From Corynebacterium alimapuense (GTDB lineage Bacteria > Actinomycetota > Actinomycetes > Mycobacteriales > Mycobacteriaceae): a stretch of 64,000 nucleotides of DNA. Within the stretch, counting starts at the first letter, position 1. The number at the start of each line of letters is the position of its first letter. A program made the position numbers and the translations under genes. Where the stretch lies: positions 244,616 through 308,615 of the forward strand of contig NZ_PTJO01000001.1 of NCBI RefSeq assembly GCF_003716585.1, read 5' to 3'. A model generated the notes under the pieces. That model made no database searches. It had not been told where the DNA came from and saw nothing but the letters and a program-made list of their open reading frames with translations. Of the stretch, positions 19,900 through 29,072 are shown in pieces.

Positions 19900-21797
19900 T
19901 CTGCAGGCTGCTGTTCGACACCCCAGCTGCGGATACGTCGCAGAAGCTGCCGGTTCTTCCGCTGAGAACGACCCAACTTGGTCGACATCCGATGCAAAAT
20001 GTTAATCGCATCGGTGATGTGGGGACCCTTATTGAGCATGACGACTTCGCTGCGCAATGCATAAGCAGCATCGGTAATTTCGGCACGGGAGGGAAGCCCA
20101 GCCTTAGCCATGTTCTCTAGTACCTGAGTAGCCATCACCGTGGGTACATGGGCGGCCTCAGCCATCTGAGAGATCAGCCGAGGCACCTCCGCCATCCGAT
20201 CAAAGCCGAGCTCTACGGCCAGATCACCGCGAGCGATCATGATGCCGAGATTGGGATGGCGCATGCCTTCTAACAGGACCTGCGGGAGGTTTTCAAAAGC
20301 GGGAATCGTCTCGATCTTGAGAACCACCCCTAGGTTTCGAGCCCGTTCCGCGATTTCTTCCGTCTCCGCAGTCTCTGCAATATCTGCCAAGGTGCTTAGG
20401 AGGAACTCAACATCGCCAGAGTCACGGATGAAGGACACATGAGCAATATCCGCGTTTCGGACCACGAAGTTCAGCGCTGCAATGTCCTCTTCCGTCAGAC
20501 TCGGCAGTGGCAACGTGGTCTCCGGCAGGTTAATGCCCTTGTAGGCCGCCAAGTTCGTACCACCGGGAGCTGCGTGAATAACCTCTAGTTCAATCTCCAC
20601 GTATCCGTCATCGGTGGACTGTTTACCGATGGCCAGTGCAGCGATCGCTCCATCATCAAATTGCACACGCTGTCCGACCTCTATCGCGGCCACTGCTTCT
20701 GGGAGAGTGCAACTGATCCGTGGAGTCGTGCCTGGGGTGGGATCTGCTGAGACCTGTTCATCGCAGAGAATCAGATGGTCACCAGGAGCCAAGCGCAGCT
20801 TTCGCTCAGTGGGCTCAATTCCGCTGACGCGAGTCTTTTCCCAATCGTGTTCTAGCAGGGTGGAGTTCGCGATATAGGCATTTCGCTGGCCCTCCGCAAG
20901 TACAGCGGCTGGAACGGTGGACTCTGGTTGCCCCGGTTCTATCTGCGTGACGTTAAAGTGTCGCCGGGAATCTCGATTGTCTAAGAGTGAAATCTCAGAG
21001 CCTGGGGCCAGCCTGCTCAACCAATCGCCGTCGACTTGTACAGCCAAGCAAGGTCGGCCGGGCAAGTCTGGAGCGGCTAATGCCGGATATCCAACCGGAG
21101 TCAGCCATAATTTCGCAGGAGTGAGAACCTGCCCAGTTTCCGTGCGAGTGACTCGAGCACGACCAACGGCTGCGCCCGGTGCAATCGCACCTGTGCGTAC
21201 CTTGGGACCAGCCAAATCCATACCGATTTTGATCTCTCGGCCAACCTCGGCGGCAGCGGTGTGCACATGCTCAATCATCCGCTCCCAGACCTCTGGCCCA
21301 TCGTGGGCACAGTTGATCCTGGCCAGTTCCATGCCAGCTTGAGCGAACCCTCGGACCAAATCTAGGTCATGACCAGCTTCTCCCGGCAGGGTAACCATGA
21401 TGCGAGAGTGCGTCTCTTCTGGGGAGTCCCCAAACAAGGCAGTGGCATGTTCTTCGAGAATGTCATCAGAAACAGCAAAACCGTCACTGACCTCGGAACT
21501 TGAATACACCAATTCTTCACCCGCAAAAGCCGATAGCACGTTGCGCGCAGCTTTAAGCCGCGTCAACACGGCTGGTTCTGTGGTGGTGAGACGGGTGGCG
21601 CCTAGGGCCGAAAGCTCAGCTTGAAGAGCCCGGATGTCATGCTGGCGCAGCTCCGCATAATGAATGAGATTCACGGCGCCATCTCGGTGGCTAGGTGCCA
21701 CTTTAGAGATGGCGGGAGCCTGGCGGCGTTCCTCATCTAGAAGAGTTCTGATCAGCGCATCTACATCGTTGATCAGTGTTTGCAACCTGGCATCCAC
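19896..21797 (-). CDS. pyk2: Second-type pyruvate kinase (Pyk2) with extended N-terminus
   Basis: Transfers phosphate from phosphoenolpyruvate to ADP. At 633 residues it is about 150 longer than a standard enzyme. The first about 130 residues are a helical extension without family hallmarks, and the middle B-domain region is also enlarged. Active-site elements remain: ARINCAHD, VVLKIET, MIARGDLAVELGFDR and MATQVLENM. The potassium-site block reads MDLAGPKVR where potassium-dependent enzymes have LDTKGPEIR, so Thr becomes Leu and Glu becomes Lys, the pattern known for potassium-independent kinases. GTG start at 21797 with AAAGAGGA 6 nt upstream. It lies 92 nt downstream of ldh and is coupled to GDPD. 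Confidence 0.88.
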   Translation of the reverse strand: MDARLQTLINDVDALIRTLLDEERRQAPAISKVAPSHRDGAVNLIHYAELRQHDIRALQAELSALGATRLTTTEPAVLTRLKAARNVLSAFAGEELVYSSSEVSDGFAVSDDILEEHATALFGDSPEETHSRIMVTLPGEAGHDLDLVRGFAQAGMELARINCAHDGPEVWERMIEHVHTAAAEVGREIKIGMDLAGPKVRTGAIAPGAAVGRARVTRTETGQVLTPAKLWLTPVGYPALAAPDLPGRPCLAVQVDGDWLSRLAPGSEISLLDNRDSRRHFNVTQIEPGQPESTVPAAVLAEGQRNAYIANSTLLEHDWEKTRVSGIEPTERKLRLAPGDHLILCDEQVSADPTPGTTPRISCTLPEAVAAIEVGQRVQFDDGAIAALAIGKQSTDDGYVEIELEVIHAAPGGTNLAAYKGINLPETTLPLPSLTEEDIAALNFVVRNADIAHVSFIRDSGDVEFLLSTLADIAETAETEEIAERARNLGVVLKIETIPAFENLPQVLLEGMRHPNLGIMIARGDLAVELGFDRMAEVPRLISQMAEAAHVPTVMATQVLENMAKAGLPSRAEITDAAYALRSEVVMLNKGPHITDAINILHRMSTKLGRSQRKNRQLLRRIRSWGVEQQPAE

Positions 21798-21889
21798 GTG
21801 CCGTCCTCTTTTCCTAGGCTTTAAGTAGCTTCTGCTGAGCTCATTGTGCCTGCATTCACTACTTACGGCACCTCGGAAGAAAGCGGATA

Positions 21890-22855
21890 CTATTCTGCAG
21901 CGGATTCCGCGGGGAAGAACTTCACCTGGATATCGCGCAAGGTGCTGGCAGAGTGCTCGAAGCGCTCCTTTTCATGATCATTGAGCTGGAGCTGAACGAC
22001 TCGGCTGACACCGCCTCGGTTGATAATGGCGGGAGTTCCGATGTAGATATCTTCCTCACCGTACTGGCCTTCCAAGTAGGCAGAGACCGGCAAGGCGACA
22101 TCCTGGTTTTTGATGATGGCTTTAGTGATTCGGGCCAATCCCATGCCGATGCCATAGGAAGTAGATCCCTTGGCGTCGATGATTTCATAGGCGGCATCGC
22201 GAGTCTCTTCGAAGATTTTCTCGATACGCTCGGCGAAATCTCCTTCTAGATCGGCCTGTGCGCTCAGCGGAACGCCGGCAACCGTCGCAGTAGAAACCAC
22301 TGGAAGTTCGGTATCCCCATGCTCGCCGATGATGTAGGCGTGGATCGACATCGGAGAGGTGTGCGTAAGCTCTCCGAGCATAAAACGGTAGCGCGCCGAA
22401 TCCAGGACAGTGCCGGATCCGATGACCTTGCTGGAATCCAGACCAGAGAATTTCCAGACACCATAAGTAAGCAGGTCGACCGGGTTGCTAGCGACCACAA
22501 AAATACCGTCGAAGTCATTTGCCATGACCTCATCGACGATATGGTTCATGATCTTCATGTTTTTATCTACCAACTGGAGACGGGTTTCGCCCGGCTTTTG
22601 GGCAGCACCAGCGCAGATAACCACGATGGCGGCATCTTCACAGTCGGCGTAGGTACCTTCGGTGATCCGGGTGCGGGAGCCGCCCCACACCACGCCATGG
22701 TTGAGGTCCATGACATTTCCGCGCAGCTTCTTGGCATCGATGTCAATGATTGCAAGATGGTCGACTGTCCCTTGGTTGACCAATGCATAGGCATAGGCAA
22801 CTCCGACATCACCGGCGCCGATTAGTACTACTTTGTTTCCGACTGTCTTCCGCAT
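21890..22855 (-). CDS. ldh: L-lactate dehydrogenase
   Basis: NADH-dependent reduction of pyruvate to lactate, 321 residues. The Rossmann motif is [17 protein letters not shown] (about 9-25), the substrate Arg lies in [13 protein letters not shown], the Asp-Arg dyad region in [12 protein letters not shown], and the catalytic His in [11 protein letters not shown] (about residue 178). Start ATG at 22855 has AGGGAGGA 8 nt upstream. The next gene on the strand is the unusual pyruvate kinase, so phosphoenolpyruvate to lactate may be made from one transcript under oxygen limitation. The short inverted repeat at 22894-22909 in its leader may be a regulator site. Confidence 0.96.
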   Translation of the reverse strand: MRKTVGNKVVLIGAGDVGVAYAYALVNQGTVDHLAIIDIDAKKLRGNVMDLNHGVVWGGSRTRITEGTYADCEDAAIVVICAGAAQKPGETRLQLVDKNMKIMNHIVDEVMANDFDGIFVVASNPVDLLTYGVWKFSGLDSSKVIGSGTVLDSARYRFMLGELTHTSPMSIHAYIIGEHGDTELPVVSTATVAGVPLSAQADLEGDFAERIEKIFEETRDAAYEIIDAKGSTSYGIGMGLARITKAIIKNQDVALPVSAYLEGQYGEEDIYIGTPAIINRGGVSRVVQLQLNDHEKERFEHSASTLRDIQVKFFPAESAAE

Positions 22856-22893
22856 GGGGAAAATCCTCCCTGGATGGGGTTAGAACGAGAGTC

Positions 22894-22909
22894 CGGATTG
22901 ATTAATCCG
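22894..22909. promoter_or_regulatory. Inverted repeat in the ldh / hydrolase divergent promoter
   Basis: CGGATT-GATT-AATCCG forms a 6-bp dyad about 40 nt upstream of the ldh start codon. An upstream minus-strand CATAAT/TAATAG region near 22917-22925 could be the -10, placing the dyad in the transcribed leader or just after the start. A repressor site is possible; no known corynebacterial consensus matches exactly. Confidence 0.3.
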
Positions 22910-22990
22910 TTCCTCCCTATTATGACCCTAAAAGGTGGCCCCTCGCAGACTGAACTGCGCTGTCCGATAACCTCTGCCAGACTCATAGTC

Positions 22991-24817
22991 ATGAGGCCCT
23001 CGACTCGGCTCGCCCTCAGGGCTGCCACTGGCGCGCTAAGAGGCACCGCATTCGCCCTTGATATAGCAGCCGATCTGACTCCCGGTGTGCGGATGGCCAA
23101 GCGACGCAGGCTGCCGAAACGTCTGTTCGCGGGGTTGCTTGGCGCGGAGGTAGCCACGTGGTGGGCGATCTCGCTTTCGCTATTGCCAAGACCATGGTGG
23201 ATCACCGCCGCTAATGTGGCCATTTGTCAGGGAGTGGGGCATATCACGGCCACCAGCCTGGCTTGGACGTTCGCTAAAGGGCAAGCTCGCATCAAACGAG
23301 TTCCATATTTGCCGACCTCCGCGCGCTACCTTCAGTTAAGCCGCGCAGCTTTGGCCACCGTGACTACAGTTGCGGTCGGACTGAGCCTGCGACGTCAGCA
23401 ACAGCAGGCCCGGCTGGTGGAGTTTCGCATTCGCCGTAGCCCGTGGCATCTACTGGTGGGAGGCGTCGTGGGCACCGCTGGGTATGGCGCTCTCCTATTG
23501 ATCGGCGAAGCGGCACAGCAGAGCGTGGATCAACTGGGACGACGACTATCGAAGTTCATGCCACTGTGGCTGAGTTGGCCGATCGCGGCGATATCAGTCG
23601 GCATTGTGACTGCCGCGCTCAGCGACCGGATGTTTATCCGCCGGGCATTCGCCAACTTTTCTCGCAATGCCGAGGCACTCAACCAATCGGTCTTTCCCGG
23701 AACAGCAATGCCGTGGGAGCCGGAGCGCTCTGGTAGCCCATGGTCGTTCGAACAGTGGTCTAGCGTCGGCGCCCAGGGCCGAGCAGTATTGGCACTGGGC
23801 CCTCGAGCTCGGGACATCGCCAGGATCACTGGGATGGAACCCACCGAACCACGGGAGCCCATCCGAATCTTTATTGGTCTACAACCTGACCGAAAATTGG
23901 AAGAGGCAGCACGCTGCGTCCTTGCTGAAATGGATCGCACTGGAGCTTTCGAAAGAGGCACCATCGTGGTCCAAACCTCCGCAGGCTCCGGCTGGATCAC
24001 CGACTGGTCGGTGTGTTCGGTGGAGTTCCTCACCGGTGGCGACTGCGCCACCGTAGCCATGCAGTATTCCTATCTCCCCTCGGCGGTAGCCTACTTGGTT
24101 GATCGCGACACTCCAGTGCGAGCTTCTCGCCTTCTCATTGGGGCAATTTTGGACCGACTCCGAAGCATGGATCCTACGGAACGGCCACGGTTCTACGTGG
24201 CAGGCGAATCCTTGGGCGGATATGGCATCGCCACCGCCTTCGAGGATCTCGACGATCTGCTGTCACACACCGACGGAGCACTGCTTTCTGGGTCACCCCG
24301 TTTCACTCAACTAATACGTGAGCTTTCTAGGCGCCGCGATCCCGGCTCCCCAGAACGGCTTCCGATTGTCGATGGTGGACGCCACGTTCGCTTCGTCGCC
24401 CACCCAGATCACCTTCACCATGATTTCAGTGACATGGACTATCGACATGATTGGTCTCATCCACGGATGGTGGTTGCCCAACATGCTTCTGATCCCATCG
24501 TTTGGTGGAGCTCACAGCTGTTCTGGCGGCGTCCGAGATGGCTTGTAGAGCCAGGTGCTCGAGGAGTTTCCGCACCTAGTGGACAACACCTGGATGTGGT
24601 TCCGGGCATGAGGTGGGTACCATTTATCACTGCCTGGCAGGTCGGACTGGATCAGCTGACCTCGCTAAGTACCCCTGGCGGTCATGGGCACAACTATCAC
24701 GAAGAAATGCTGTACTACTGGGACGAAATCATCGCTGGCCATGGCGCGGTACGCCTCACCCCGGATATCGCGGTTCGCGCCGAGGAATTCATCCGATCAG
24801 ATTCGGTCAGACGCTAA
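22991..24817 (+). CDS. Membrane alpha/beta-hydrolase family protein (Abhydrolase_9 type)
   Basis: Two-part protein of 608 residues found in mycolate-containing actinobacteria. The N-terminal half (about 20-250) has four or five hydrophobic segments; the C-terminal half is an alpha/beta hydrolase with the nucleophile elbow GESLGGYG at about residue 405, a family-typical VAMQYSYLPS before it, and HDWSHPR and GHGHNYHEE later. It resembles the PF15420 plus PF10081 pairing. The substrate is unknown; a lipid esterase or transferase at the membrane is plausible. I chose the ATG at 22991; the frame is open to 22874, which would overlap the ldh leader. Its end overlaps phoD by 11 nt, convergent. Confidence 0.72.
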   Translation: MRPSTRLALRAATGALRGTAFALDIAADLTPGVRMAKRRRLPKRLFAGLLGAEVATWWAISLSLLPRPWWITAANVAICQGVGHITATSLAWTFAKGQARIKRVPYLPTSARYLQLSRAALATVTTVAVGLSLRRQQQQARLVEFRIRRSPWHLLVGGVVGTAGYGALLLIGEAAQQSVDQLGRRLSKFMPLWLSWPIAAISVGIVTAALSDRMFIRRAFANFSRNAEALNQSVFPGTAMPWEPERSGSPWSFEQWSSVGAQGRAVLALGPRARDIARITGMEPTEPREPIRIFIGLQPDRKLEEAARCVLAEMDRTGAFERGTIVVQTSAGSGWITDWSVCSVEFLTGGDCATVAMQYSYLPSAVAYLVDRDTPVRASRLLIGAILDRLRSMDPTERPRFYVAGESLGGYGIATAFEDLDDLLSHTDGALLSGSPRFTQLIRELSRRRDPGSPERLPIVDGGRHVRFVAHPDHLHHDFSDMDYRHDWSHPRMVVAQHASDPIVWWSSQLFWRRPRWLVEPGARGVSAPSGQHLDVVPGMRWVPFITAWQVGLDQLTSLSTPGGHGHNYHEEMLYYWDEIIAGHGAVRLTPDIAVRAEEFIRSDSVRR

Positions 24818-26483
24818 TGCGTGCGCCGTCGTAACGACGAGTGGGGCCAGCCTGAACACCGCTACCTGCGACGGTGACATCAGTGCAACGTTGCCAAGAC
24901 ATCTCGGCCCCATCCTCTGTAATGGTCAAGGTGGCATAGCCATGCGCATCGAGATCCACGTGGGAAATATGCGAGTTATGTCTAAGAATGTGCGCTTCTG
25001 CCGAAGTAGAGGCAGGATTATTCGCTGGCAGCGTGAGAACGTCATCGACATTCGGGGCGGACACCGATGAGCACACCAGCTCGGCAGCGATGACTCGATC
25101 TTCATGGACGATATGGTTGGCCCACTCGGAATGGATATCTCCGGTGAGAAACACCGTACGGCCATGAGCATGTTCACGGCCCAGCTGCGCAAGCAATCGC
25201 TCACGATCAGCTACGTATCCATCCCATTGGTCAGAGTTGACTGGAGTTTCGGTGTCTTCAAACCCCACCATTTCCAGCAAGGGTTGGTGCACCACGCGGC
25301 CAATATCTAGCAGGTTTAAAGGAGACATCATCACCGAGGTTCCGATGAGATTCCACCGCGCTGAGGTGTTCGAAAGTCTGGCAGATAGCCACTCAAACTG
25401 TTCCTGGCCCATGATCGTATGGTCCTGAGACTCCTGCCCGATGGGGCGAAATACCCCTGGGGCGCTGCGGTAGGAGCGAAGGTCGAGCATATTCAGTTCC
25501 GCCAGACGCCCGAAGCGTAGAGTGCGATAGATCCGCCCACCTCGGGAGGGAGATCCTCCGCGAACTGGCAGCCACTCAAGATAAGCCTGCATTGCAGCAT
25601 CACGTCTGGAATACCAATCGCCCTGCTTGTCAGTGTGGTCACTCGCGCCACCTGACCAAGCGTCATTGGCAATCTCATGGTCATCCCATGTCACCACCCA
25701 GGGTGCAGCAGCATGTGCCTCCTGCAGCTCTACATCCCGACGGTAATGGCCATAACGAGAACGGTAATCCGAGAGAACACGCAGCTCCCAGGTGGGCACA
25801 TGTGGACGAACCACCCCGTATTTTCCGGCGTAGTCGCCGGAAGCATATTCGTAGATGTAATCACCCATGTGCACGACCACATCAATCTCTTCTGCATACG
25901 CCCGGCGCGCAATATCGGAATATGCGCCAAAGTAGCCTGCCTCAAAATTTGCGCATGAGCACACCGCCAGCCGCAATTGCGCAGAATTTGCATCATCGAG
26001 CGGCGTTGTCCGAGTACGCCCAATGCGAGAAACTCTCCCCGATTGGTCTCCGTCGAGCAGTCTGAATCGATAAAAATATACGGTATCGGGAGCCAATTCG
26101 AAGGGGTCAACGTGAACGGCATGGTCGTTGACCGCAGTGGCGATGGCAGTCCCAGAACGCACGATACGGGCGAAGTCTGGAGTTGCCGATATCTCCCAAC
26201 CAACCCGAACATCCGGGCCTTGACCAGATCCAGGGACCGATTCAACAGTAGGAGTAACCCGGGTCCAGAGGATGACCGAATTCGGTAGTGGATCTCCGGA
26301 GGCCACTCCATGCATAAACGGCTGGTGTTCAGTTTGAGTGTAGGGACTGAGCCCATAGTTCTCACTAACACTGGCGCTTCCCAAGCTAGCAGTATCCGAG
26401 GCATAACCCCTGTTCAGATAGGCAGGAGCAACTGTGACGGCACCTGCGATAAGAGTTCCTCGAAACAAGCTCCGCCGTGTCAT
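24807..26483 (-). CDS. phoD: Tat-exported alkaline phosphatase/phosphodiesterase, PhoD family
   Basis: Secreted metallophosphoesterase releasing phosphate from organic esters or teichoic-type polymers. The twin-arginine signal MTRRSLFRGTLIAGAVTVA opens the protein when the ATG at 26483 is used (AAGGGCAAG upstream); a GTG at 26507 is an alternative. Metal-site motifs follow in the PhoD order: CSCANFEAGYFGAYS, DVVVHMGDYIYEY, TWDDHEIANDAW and FLTGDIHSEWANH. Length 558 residues is normal. The enzyme class usually requires iron and calcium. Convergent 11-nt overlap with the membrane hydrolase gene. Confidence 0.9.
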   Translation of the reverse strand: MTRRSLFRGTLIAGAVTVAPAYLNRGYASDTASLGSASVSENYGLSPYTQTEHQPFMHGVASGDPLPNSVILWTRVTPTVESVPGSGQGPDVRVGWEISATPDFARIVRSGTAIATAVNDHAVHVDPFELAPDTVYFYRFRLLDGDQSGRVSRIGRTRTTPLDDANSAQLRLAVCSCANFEAGYFGAYSDIARRAYAEEIDVVVHMGDYIYEYASGDYAGKYGVVRPHVPTWELRVLSDYRSRYGHYRRDVELQEAHAAAPWVVTWDDHEIANDAWSGGASDHTDKQGDWYSRRDAAMQAYLEWLPVRGGSPSRGGRIYRTLRFGRLAELNMLDLRSYRSAPGVFRPIGQESQDHTIMGQEQFEWLSARLSNTSARWNLIGTSVMMSPLNLLDIGRVVHQPLLEMVGFEDTETPVNSDQWDGYVADRERLLAQLGREHAHGRTVFLTGDIHSEWANHIVHEDRVIAAELVCSSVSAPNVDDVLTLPANNPASTSAEAHILRHNSHISHVDLDAHGYATLTITEDGAEMSWQRCTDVTVAGSGVQAGPTRRYDGARISV

Positions 26484-26599
26484 CTTGCCCTTGCCCAATT
26501 GACTCACAGGGGCATTGTCACCATTGCCTCGCAGCAGCCGCCACCCGAGGACACAGATTTCACATCATCTTTACTCCACGGCCATCTATCAGATTTTCC

Positions 26600-26605
26600 T
26601 AGACT
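26600..26605 (+). promoter_or_regulatory. Predicted -10 of a leaderless HAD transcript
   Basis: TAGACT, 6-nt spacer GGCAGC, then the ATG at 26612, with no Shine-Dalgarno. Confidence 0.4.
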
Positions 26606-26611
26606 GGCAGC

Positions 26612-27301
26612 ATGCATTCTCCAGCTACTACCCGCGCCCTGATCTACGACCTTGATGGCACGTTGGTCGACCATGACGCCGCTGCTCAAGCTGGAGTGGA
26701 ATCCTGGTGCGCCGAGTTAGGTCTGCCAGAAGGGCAATGGCCCCGATGGCAGGACATCGAAAAGCGCTGGTTTGGCCGCTACGAGCGCGGCGAAGTCAGC
26801 CATCTAGGACAACGCATCGAACGATGTCGAGAGTTTCTTGGCCGATCTGAGCTCAGCGATGATGAGGCACTATCGCTCTACGAACATTATCTAACGGCTT
26901 ATCGAAACAATTGGCGAGCTTTCGACGATGCGCATGATTCGCTCACGGCGGCGCTCGAGGCTGGGCTTCAAGTAGGGGTGCTTACTAACGGTGCGGAAGC
27001 TATGCAGCTGAGAAAGCTCGATTGCACCGGCCTATTGCTCGATGGAGTTGTGCTTTTGCCGACCGTCGAACTCGGCGCGCCAAAACCTCGACCTGAGGCC
27101 TACCAACGAGCCTTAGAACGCCTAGGAGTCAGAGCTGCAGAAGCAGTGATGGTCGGCGATTCTTGGCCTAATGATGTCCTCGGGGCAAGAAAAGCAGGCA
27201 TGACTGCCCACTATCTCCTCCGAGCAGGTATCCCTCGCGATCCTCAAGCCCCGGCCACCGAACCAGTGATCACGAACCTCACACAGCTCAGCTGGGATTA
27301 A
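26612..27301 (+). CDS. HAD-superfamily hydrolase, phosphoglycolate phosphatase-like
   Basis: Small cytoplasmic phosphatase of 229 residues. Motif I is LIYDLDGTLVDHD (residues 10-22), motif II VGVLTNGA (about 120), and motifs III/IV KPRPEAYQ with VMVGDSWPNDVLGARKAG (about 175-192). A four-helix C1 cap lies between motifs I and II, as in PGPase/epoxide-hydrolase-like HADs. The substrate is not predictable. It is divergent from phoD, with 128 nt between starts, and has no operon partner. Confidence 0.85.
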   Translation: MHSPATTRALIYDLDGTLVDHDAAAQAGVESWCAELGLPEGQWPRWQDIEKRWFGRYERGEVSHLGQRIERCREFLGRSELSDDEALSLYEHYLTAYRNNWRAFDDAHDSLTAALEAGLQVGVLTNGAEAMQLRKLDCTGLLLDGVVLLPTVELGAPKPRPEAYQRALERLGVRAAEAVMVGDSWPNDVLGARKAGMTAHYLLRAGIPRDPQAPATEPVITNLTQLSWD

Positions 27302-27387
27302 GTGTTTGAGCGCTGCCCGGCCTCCACCGACTTAGCTACGGGTAGGGCTGGTACCGCACCCACCTAGCTCATCTGATCACTGCCTAG

Positions 27388-28065
27388 TCACTGCTCATCC
27401 GGCAGATGACAAGCAACCCCGGTGGAGTGAATCGGGCAGTAGCCATGCGGAACCTTGTGCAGATACTGCTGATGCTCATCTTCAGCAAGGTAGTACTCGC
27501 CTGATGCAGTATCTGAGAGAGCTTTTACCTCGGTGGTTGCAGCACCGAAGCCATGCTCTTTGAGCTGCTGCGCATAGGCATCGACGATGTCTTGAATCTG
27601 TTGGCTCTCTGCTTTTGCATCATCGCCAACGGTATAAAACGCTGAACGATACTGAGTTCCCACGTCATTTCCTTGGCGCATGCTCTGCGTGGGGTCATGC
27701 CCTTCAAGCGCAGCGACCACAATCTCGCGCAGGGAGATTAGCTCTGGGTTGTAGACAACCTCAACGACCTCGACGTGGTTAGTCTTTCCTGAACACACCT
27801 CACGATAGGTGGGATTAAGAGTGACACCTCCTGCGTAACCGACAGACGTTGATTCCACTCCCTGCATTTTCCAGTACATCTTCTCGGCTCCCCAGAAGCA
27901 GCCAATACCTACGAGCACAGAACGCTGGCCTTCTTTCCAGGGTCCAGCGATCGGAGTACCCAGCACAGCGTGAGCACGCGGATTACTCAGCACTGGGGTG
28001 GCTCGACCGGGAAGAGCTTTATCGGTAGGGACCAATTCAGGGGTACGCGCAAACATCCATGACAT
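27388..28065 (-). CDS. msrA: Peptide methionine sulfoxide reductase A
   Basis: Repairs methionine-S-sulfoxide in proteins. From the ATG at 28065 the protein has 225 residues: an N-terminal extension (about 40) then the catalytic GCFWGAEKM with the nucleophilic Cys near residue 54, and downstream GYAGG, CSGKTNHVEVVEV and FYTVGDD. A C-terminal Cys pair (YCPIHSTGVAC) can act as resolving cysteines. A TAAAGT hexamer 7 nt upstream suggests a leaderless message. It sits next to sodA on the opposite strand, an oxidative-stress pair conserved in this genus. Confidence 0.94.
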   Translation of the reverse strand: MSWMFARTPELVPTDKALPGRATPVLSNPRAHAVLGTPIAGPWKEGQRSVLVGIGCFWGAEKMYWKMQGVESTSVGYAGGVTLNPTYREVCSGKTNHVEVVEVVYNPELISLREIVVAALEGHDPTQSMRQGNDVGTQYRSAFYTVGDDAKAESQQIQDIVDAYAQQLKEHGFGAATTEVKALSDTASGEYYLAEDEHQQYLHKVPHGYCPIHSTGVACHLPDEQ

Positions 28066-28072
28066 GTCCACT

Positions 28073-28078
28073 ACTTTA
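28073..28078 (-). promoter_or_regulatory. Predicted -10 of a leaderless msrA transcript
   Basis: Minus-strand TAAAGT, 7-nt spacer AGTGGAC, then the msrA ATG at 28065. Confidence 0.45.
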
Positions 28079-28347
28079 CGCGCCAAACAAAATGGTTGTG
28101 TTGAGCAATCGACATGACCACGCCTCAAATAGTCCATGTTGCTGGCTCGGTTCAGACCTATCAGCCGACTACCAGGGCAGTGTTCAAAGATGCTGAAGAT
28201 CCGAGAAAGCAACGCAAAAGGCCCGATAGCTGGTCTCAAAAATCTATTTCGGGAACAGTTTCGTTGCCAAATCCGCAGATCTGCCTATCATGGGGGACAA
28301 GGCGCTAGTTGATATGGCGCCACCCCGACGAAAGGATTCACGAGAAC

Positions 28348-28947
28348 ATGGCTGTCTACGAACTCCCCGAGCTCGATTACGCTTACGACGCTCTCGAACC
28401 GCATATTTCGGCTGAGATCATGGAGCTGCACCATTCCAAGCACCATGCCACTTACGTCGGCGGCGCCAATGCCGCACTCGAAGCACTCGAGGCTGAGCGC
28501 AACGGCGATGCCAACCCGGACAAGATCCGAGCACTGTCTAAGAACCTGGCATTCAACTTGGGTGGCCACACCAACCACTCCATCTTCTGGAAGAACCTCT
28601 CCCCCAATGGTGGCGGCGAGCCTACCGGCGAGCTGGCCGAGGCCATCGTCCGTGATTTCGGTTCCTTCGAGAAGTTCAAGGCACATTTCACCGGTGCGGC
28701 TTTGGGCCTGCAGGGTTCCGGCTGGGCAGTGTTGGGCTGGGATCACATCAGTGGCCGCCTGATCATCGAGCAGCTGACTGACCAGCAGGGAAACATTTCT
28801 ATCAACATGACCCCGCTGCTGATGCTGGATATGTGGGAGCACGCCTTCTACCTCCAGTACAAGAACGTTAAGCCGGACTACGTCAAGGCCGCTTGGAACG
28901 TCTTCAACTGGGAAGATGTTGCTCAGCGCTACGCCGCTGCAAAGTAA
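28348..28947 (+). CDS. sodA: Superoxide dismutase (Mn/Fe type)
   Basis: Dismutates superoxide in the cytoplasm. Of 199 residues, the metal ligands are visible in order: His in [11 protein letters not shown] (about 27), His in [10 protein letters not shown] (about 76), and Asp/His in [17 protein letters not shown] (about 160-175). The Tyr gateway residue follows the first ligand as expected. Start ATG at 28348 has GAAAGGA upstream. The strong hairpin at 28965-28999 ends the transcript. Divergent from msrA. Confidence 0.97.
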   Translation: MAVYELPELDYAYDALEPHISAEIMELHHSKHHATYVGGANAALEALEAERNGDANPDKIRALSKNLAFNLGGHTNHSIFWKNLSPNGGGEPTGELAEAIVRDFGSFEKFKAHFTGAALGLQGSGWAVLGWDHISGRLIIEQLTDQQGNISINMTPLLMLDMWEHAFYLQYKNVKPDYVKAAWNVFNWEDVAQRYAAAK

Positions 28948-28964
28948 CTCAACCTAACAAATAA

Positions 28965-28999
28965 TACGTCGCCGCTCTCAGCCCGAGAGCGGCGACGTA
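28965..28999 (+). terminator. sodA terminator hairpin
   Basis: Perfect 15-bp stem, TACGTCGCCGCTCTC (28965-28979) with GAGAGCGGCGACGTA (28985-28999), loop AGCCC. The following DNA is not a clean T-tract but the stem is very stable. Confidence 0.8.
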
Positions 29000-29029
29000 G
29001 TCGATTCAGGTCGATTCAGGTCGATTCAC
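29000..29029. repeat. Three tandem copies of a 10-nt unit
   Basis: GTCGATTCAG at 29000-29009 and 29010-29019, then GTCGATTCAC at 29020-29029, directly abutting the sodA hairpin. Likely a slippage product; no function is evident. Confidence 0.8.
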
Positions 29030-29072
29030 ACCGCCTTATTTCAAAGCAATACCCCACAAAAGAGCACGGAGA

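Noticed and set aside
21798..21871. Inverted repeats GTGCCGT/ACGGCAC and TAAGTAG/CTACTTA between ldh and pyk2
   Set aside because: Arms are 7 bp and about 60 and 30 nt apart, without a stable stem or T-tract; not convincing as a terminator.
28949..28958. DtxR-like half site AACCTAAC after sodA
   Set aside because: Only one half of the iron-box dyad and located downstream of the gene.
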